Shown: positions 4,649-6,941 of the stretch, one piece after another
Numbering within the stretch: the stretch's first letter is position 1
Layout of the letters: each line of letters starts with the position of its first letter
Origin: Moorena producens 3L
GTDB taxonomy: Bacteria; Cyanobacteriota; Cyanobacteriia; Cyanobacteriales; Coleofasciculaceae
Direction of reading: 5' to 3'
Assembly: GCF_000211815.1 (NCBI RefSeq)
Contig: NZ_GL890855.1
Span: 1 to 6,941, forward strand
DNA length: 6,941 nt
Made by a program: the position numbers and the translations under genes
Notes under the pieces: generated by a model
What the model saw: the letters and a program-made list of their open reading frames with translations, nothing else
Told to the model about the DNA's origin: nothing
Database searches by the model: none

Positions 4649-6196
4649 CTAGATATCCTCTCCTTTCGGAGTGCTCCAGTGTATCTGTTGGTGGCAGCTC
4701 TGGTGGACTGCTAATAGGTTCTTTTTCTTCCAATTGTCGTGGTTTCCATCAATGTGGTGGAGATGTACAGTTTGGTCTTCTTTGAACCTCAATCCACAGT
4801 GTCCACAGGAATGGTTTTGCTTTTTCAAGGCATCTGAAGTAGCTCCGGAGTATAGTTGTGAATTGCGATTACTCCAGTAGACCAGGTCTCCGTCATATGG
4901 TGACTTGGTTCCCTTAACATTAACGTGCTGGTTTTGTTTATACCCTACCTTCGGGAATGCTTTATTGCATAGTTTAGTAGCTCTATACCGACTTACTTTT
5001 TTTTCCTTTCGGAACTTTCGGTGGGCAGTTTTACTAATAAACCATAATGTATCCCGAGAGTTGCTCATATCGCAACTGCTGTGGTAGTTTCTCCAACCTC
5101 GTACTATCGGGGCTAACTTCTTAGCTTTTAATTCAGCACCATAGTTCGAGCTATTGATTATGGCTTTTACTTTGTCACGGAGTTTAGCGAAGTTTTCCGC
5201 TGAGGGAATGCTTCGGAATTTTCCGTTTTGCTGGACGCGGAATTTCCACCCCAGAAAGTCAAATCCATCTGTCGTTTTGGTGAGCTTAGTCTTTTCTTCA
5301 TTGATTTCCATCCCACGCTCTGCTAAGAAGTTTTTGATTTTATTCATTATCTTCTCAGCATTATCTTTTGGCTTTAGGATTATTACCATATCGTCCGCAT
5401 AACGCAGACTAGTGTGTATTTCTTCTATTCCGTTAAGTGCTATATTTGCTAGCAAAGGGCTGACTACACCTCCCTGTGGGGTGCCTTGCTCCGGGAATCC
5501 TGGATTTATTCCAGCTTTAAGACAGCGGAATATTCCCAATTTGATAGATGCTGGAGCTATGAGTCTCTTCATAATTGAGGAGTGTGATATACGGTCGTTC
5601 GCGAAGCGTGGCCTACGGCCAAAGCACTTTTTAATGTCTAATTCGATGACCCTTTTTGTGATTCCGTTACAGTCTGATTTTAGGTGCAGTTGTAGGCGTT
5701 TTTGTACGTCTTGGGCACATCGTCCTGTGCGGAATCCGTAACTGTTTGCACTGAAGGTGGCTTCATGAGCTGGTTCCAGTGCATATTTAATCAGACATTG
5801 CCAGGCTCTATCGGCGAGGGTTGGTATTTTCAACATCCTTACTTTTCCGTTCTTTTTAGGGATTGGAATTTCACGAAGTCGATTATGCTTCCAGTCTGAG
5901 GCATGATCGTTCAATGTTTCTACCAATTCAGCACGCTGTCTGTAGTTGAGGCTTAACTGGCCATCAACTCCAGCCGTTTTCTTCCCTTTGTTTAGCTGTG
6001 ACACTTGACGGACGGCCAAAAGTTGCGCTGATCGGGATTTCAGTATCAGTTTCTGTAGAGACCTGGCTTTCTTCAAATCTCCGGATCGAACTGCTTTGTA
6101 TACTCGCTTTTGTAGGCGGAACAAGTTTTGTTGGTGTTTCTTCCAACTCTGACTTTTCCATAGGTCACTAGATCTATTTGACATGTGTCTACCCAT
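4649..6196 (-). CDS. Group II intron-encoded reverse transcriptase/maturase with HNH endonuclease
   Basis: A 515-residue multifunctional intron protein that helps its intron splice and copies it into DNA targets. Seen in order are an N-terminal RT-0/RT-1 region (about 25-160, with LNKGKKTAGVDG and SYGFRTGR), motif A ELDIKKCF with catalytic D187, motif B GTPQGGVVSPLLANIAL (238-254) and the catalytic YADD (266-269). A maturase domain X with GWRNYH (367-372) follows, then a C-terminal HNH nuclease (C464, C467, H480-H481, H498, C501, H506). Residues 193-200 (GRRPRFAN) are foreign: they are encoded by a 24-bp palindromic repeat inserted between F192 and D201, where relatives read CFDRI. The frame is kept, but catalytic geometry may suffer. 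Met5 (6184) is an alternative start; neither ATG has a strong ribosome-binding site. The TAG stop abuts domain V. Confidence 0.95.
   Translation of the reverse strand: MGRHMSNRSSDLWKSQSWKKHQQNLFRLQKRVYKAVRSGDLKKARSLQKLILKSRSAQLLAVRQVSQLNKGKKTAGVDGQLSLNYRQRAELVETLNDHASDWKHNRLREIPIPKKNGKVRMLKIPTLADRAWQCLIKYALEPAHEATFSANSYGFRTGRCAQDVQKRLQLHLKSDCNGITKRVIELDIKKCFGRRPRFANDRISHSSIMKRLIAPASIKLGIFRCLKAGINPGFPEQGTPQGGVVSPLLANIALNGIEEIHTSLRYADDMVIILKPKDNAEKIMNKIKNFLAERGMEINEEKTKLTKTTDGFDFLGWKFRVQQNGKFRSIPSAENFAKLRDKVKAIINSSNYGAELKAKKLAPIVRGWRNYHSSCDMSNSRDTLWFISKTAHRKFRKEKKVSRYRATKLCNKAFPKVGYKQNQHVNVKGTKSPYDGDLVYWSNRNSQLYSGATSDALKKQNHSCGHCGLRFKEDQTVHLHHIDGNHDNWKKKNLLAVHQSCHQQIHWSTPKGEDI
5597..5620 (-). 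repeat. 24-bp palindromic repeat inserted in the intron protein gene
   Basis: On the - strand the segment reads GGCCGTAGGCC followed by ACGCTTCGCGAAC. It contains two small palindromes, GGCC-GTA-GGCC and TTCGCGAA. Dispersed repeats of this type (GCGTGGCC... and TTCGCGAA cores) are frequent in filamentous cyanobacteria. It lies between the codons for F192 and D201 of the intron protein and adds exactly eight codons without a stop. Confidence 0.8.
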
Positions 6197-6762
6197 ACTC
6201 TCTTAGAGTTTGTATATTCTGAATACCCGCAGCCAGTTTTTCGACTGCATCCTACCCGGCAATAGGGATTAAGCGAGGCATTGCTTACTAGGGTTACGAC
6301 CGTTCCCTAGACCTAGTATTGTTGCCGTTTTTACTCGTTCCATTCGTTAGATTGTTGTGACGATTTAGGGCTGTCCATTTTGCCTATCCTTTTCTCGGAG
6401 ATTACAACTGTCGGGCTAAAAACGTTGTGAGAATTAAAGGATAAAGTCTCGCATATACTAGTCAGATTGCGGCTTTGCTATCAGACACTTTTTCAGGACA
6501 TTCGCTACTGTTACCCATGTCGTCTTCCCTTTAGCGGCAGTGTGGCACATCTGATTTACCTCTGATTCCGCCCTGGTGCCAGCTTCACTCTGCAAGATGT
6601 CGCTTGCTCGGTGTGGCCAAGATAGGGTGTCACATATCTCCTCATGGGGTCGGGTTTTCACCGCCATCCGAACGAATAGTTATGAATTCGGGGTTTTCCC
6701 CGCGAATCCCCTGAGTCATACCCCTTTCGTTACGAAAGGCTCCCACTCAGAACGAGCCGCAC
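6197..6762 (-). ncRNA. Group II intron domains I-III (non-coding 5' part)
   Basis: This 566-nt stretch holds no gene. Visible structure includes a hairpin at the 5' end (GGCTC 6758-6754 with GAGCC 6742-6738), a near-perfect palindrome (6723-6739), and the EBS1 hairpin at 6404-6428, whose ACAAC/GTTGT stem presents TAGCCC in its loop. I could not assign EBS2 or EBS3 by eye. Open frames crossing this region (for example 6458-6667 and 6576-6824) are chance readings through structured RNA. Confidence 0.8.
6404..6428 (-). other. EBS1 loop pairing with exon IBS1
   Basis: A 5-bp stem (6428-6424 with 6408-6404 on the - strand) closes a loop containing TAGCCC at 6418-6413. This is exactly complementary to GGGCTA at 6768-6763, the six exon bases before the intron. 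The position in a domain I loop fits exon-binding site 1. Confidence 0.7.
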
Positions 6763-6869
6763 TAGCCCTTGGCATCAGCAGGGTTCTCGAACCGAGCGAA
6801 AACGACTGGTGGCATCGGTCGTAACAACCTAACCACCACCCATGGGTATAGGTGTTGACTATCGGACAT
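6763..6869 (-). CDS. Intron-split small protein of unknown function, exon 1
   Basis: The first exon has 35 codons plus two bases (TA) of codon 36, beginning MSDSQHLYPWVVVRLL. An AGGAG lies 10 nt before the ATG, supporting the start. Spliced to 4571-4499 it gives a 59-residue protein with no membrane helix or known motif. It reminds me of short cyanobacterial hypothetical proteins with a YPW...RLL start and a later DA.GY segment, but I cannot name a family. Without splicing, translation would run into the intron. The last six exon bases (GGGCTA, 6768-6763) are the proposed IBS1 that guides intron insertion. A hairpin (6898-6938) lies upstream. Confidence 0.72.
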
Positions 6870-6897
6870 AATAAGTTATCTCCTGTAAAGGGGACCC

Positions 6898-6938
6898 AGA
6901 GCCAGCCTATGGCCTTGGAAAACTCTAAGGCTGGCTCT
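6898..6938. other. Long hairpin upstream of the split gene
   Basis: AGAGCCAGCCT (6898-6908) pairs perfectly with AGGCTGGCTCT (6928-6938), an 11-bp stem with a 19-nt loop. It lies 29 nt upstream of the split gene's ATG at the window edge. No U-tract follows on the - strand, so it may be a leader structure, the end of an upstream transcript, or a dispersed repeat. Confidence 0.6.
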
Positions 6939-6941
6939 TCC

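Larger units (their letters stand above)
4572..6762 (-). mobile_element. Group II intron with encoded reverse transcriptase, about 2191 nt
   Basis: On the - strand the element starts GTGCG (6762-6758), the group II 5' consensus. It continues through about 566 nt of structured RNA (domains I-III), an open reading frame in domain IV, a canonical 34-nt domain V, and domain VI ending in AC at 4572. The 5' boundary is supported by TAGCCC (EBS1) complementary to the exon end GGGCTA (IBS1). The 3' boundary is supported by a bulged adenosine 8 nt from the end. Removing exactly this interval restores a host reading frame. The encoded protein resembles chloroplast-like (CL) lineage proteins common in cyanobacteria. 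The RNA appears complete, so splicing is expected, but retromobility may be affected by the insertion in the protein. Confidence 0.88.

Noticed and set aside
5395..5440. Apparent shortening between reverse-transcriptase motif B and YADD
   Set aside because: Cyanobacterial relatives that I remember have a similarly short NGIE...RYADD segment, so no deletion is indicated.
4582..5899. A series of + strand open frames opposite the intron protein
   Set aside because: They are antisense readings of a conserved reverse transcriptase gene.
4536..6780. The 11-mer GGCATCAGCAG occurs on both sides of the intron (about 4552 and 6771), resembling a target-site duplication
   Set aside because: Both copies lie within the exons but not at the intron ends, and group II introns insert without target duplication. 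The copies are read in different frames of the host gene, so this is probably coincidence.
6458..6824. Open frames on both strands in the intron 5' region
   Set aside because: They run through domain I RNA structure, have no ribosome-binding site and no recognisable protein sequence.

Overview
The window looks like chromosomal DNA of a filamentous cyanobacterium. It encodes photosystem II assembly factors found only in oxygenic phototrophs, a cyanobacterial-type FtsH and a DUF2949 protein. It also has HIP1 octamers (GCGATCGC) at 1598 and 3587, and several short repeat types common in large, repeat-rich cyanobacterial genomes. A Moorena/Moorea-like organism is my guess from repeat style and is not proven.

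Layout. Positions 1-1659 hold three tandem copies of a two-gene cassette, psb34-psb35, all on the + strand, each gene with an AAAGGAG ribosome-binding site. A DUF2949 gene follows 11 nt after the last psb35 (1671-1862). Positions 1863-2485 contain no gene but are full of short repeats: heptamer tandem repeats, an interrupted palindrome, a 62-bp direct repeat with 68-bp period, and an inverted-repeat-bounded segment. A complete FtsH protease/AAA+ ATPase gene (2486-4366) ends in a strong hairpin terminator.

On the - strand a small conserved-looking gene of unknown function (59 codons) converges on ftsH. It is split by an apparently full-length group II intron of about 2191 nt (4572-6762). The intron encodes its own reverse transcriptase/maturase/HNH protein. 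Joining the proposed exons restores one open frame with its own ribosome-binding site and terminator. The 5' boundary is supported by a 6-bp EBS1-IBS1 match, and the 3' boundary by domain VI and its bulged adenosine. The intron protein carries a 24-bp palindromic repeat inserted in frame into reverse-transcriptase motif A.

How they may work together. Psb34 and Psb35 both act on the CP47 module of photosystem II and its high-light-inducible proteins. The FtsH resembles the FtsH1/FtsH4 branch, and FtsH4 has been linked to the same Hlip/photosystem II assembly process. The window may therefore be a photosystem II biogenesis neighbourhood, but only the cassette pairing is strong evidence of that.
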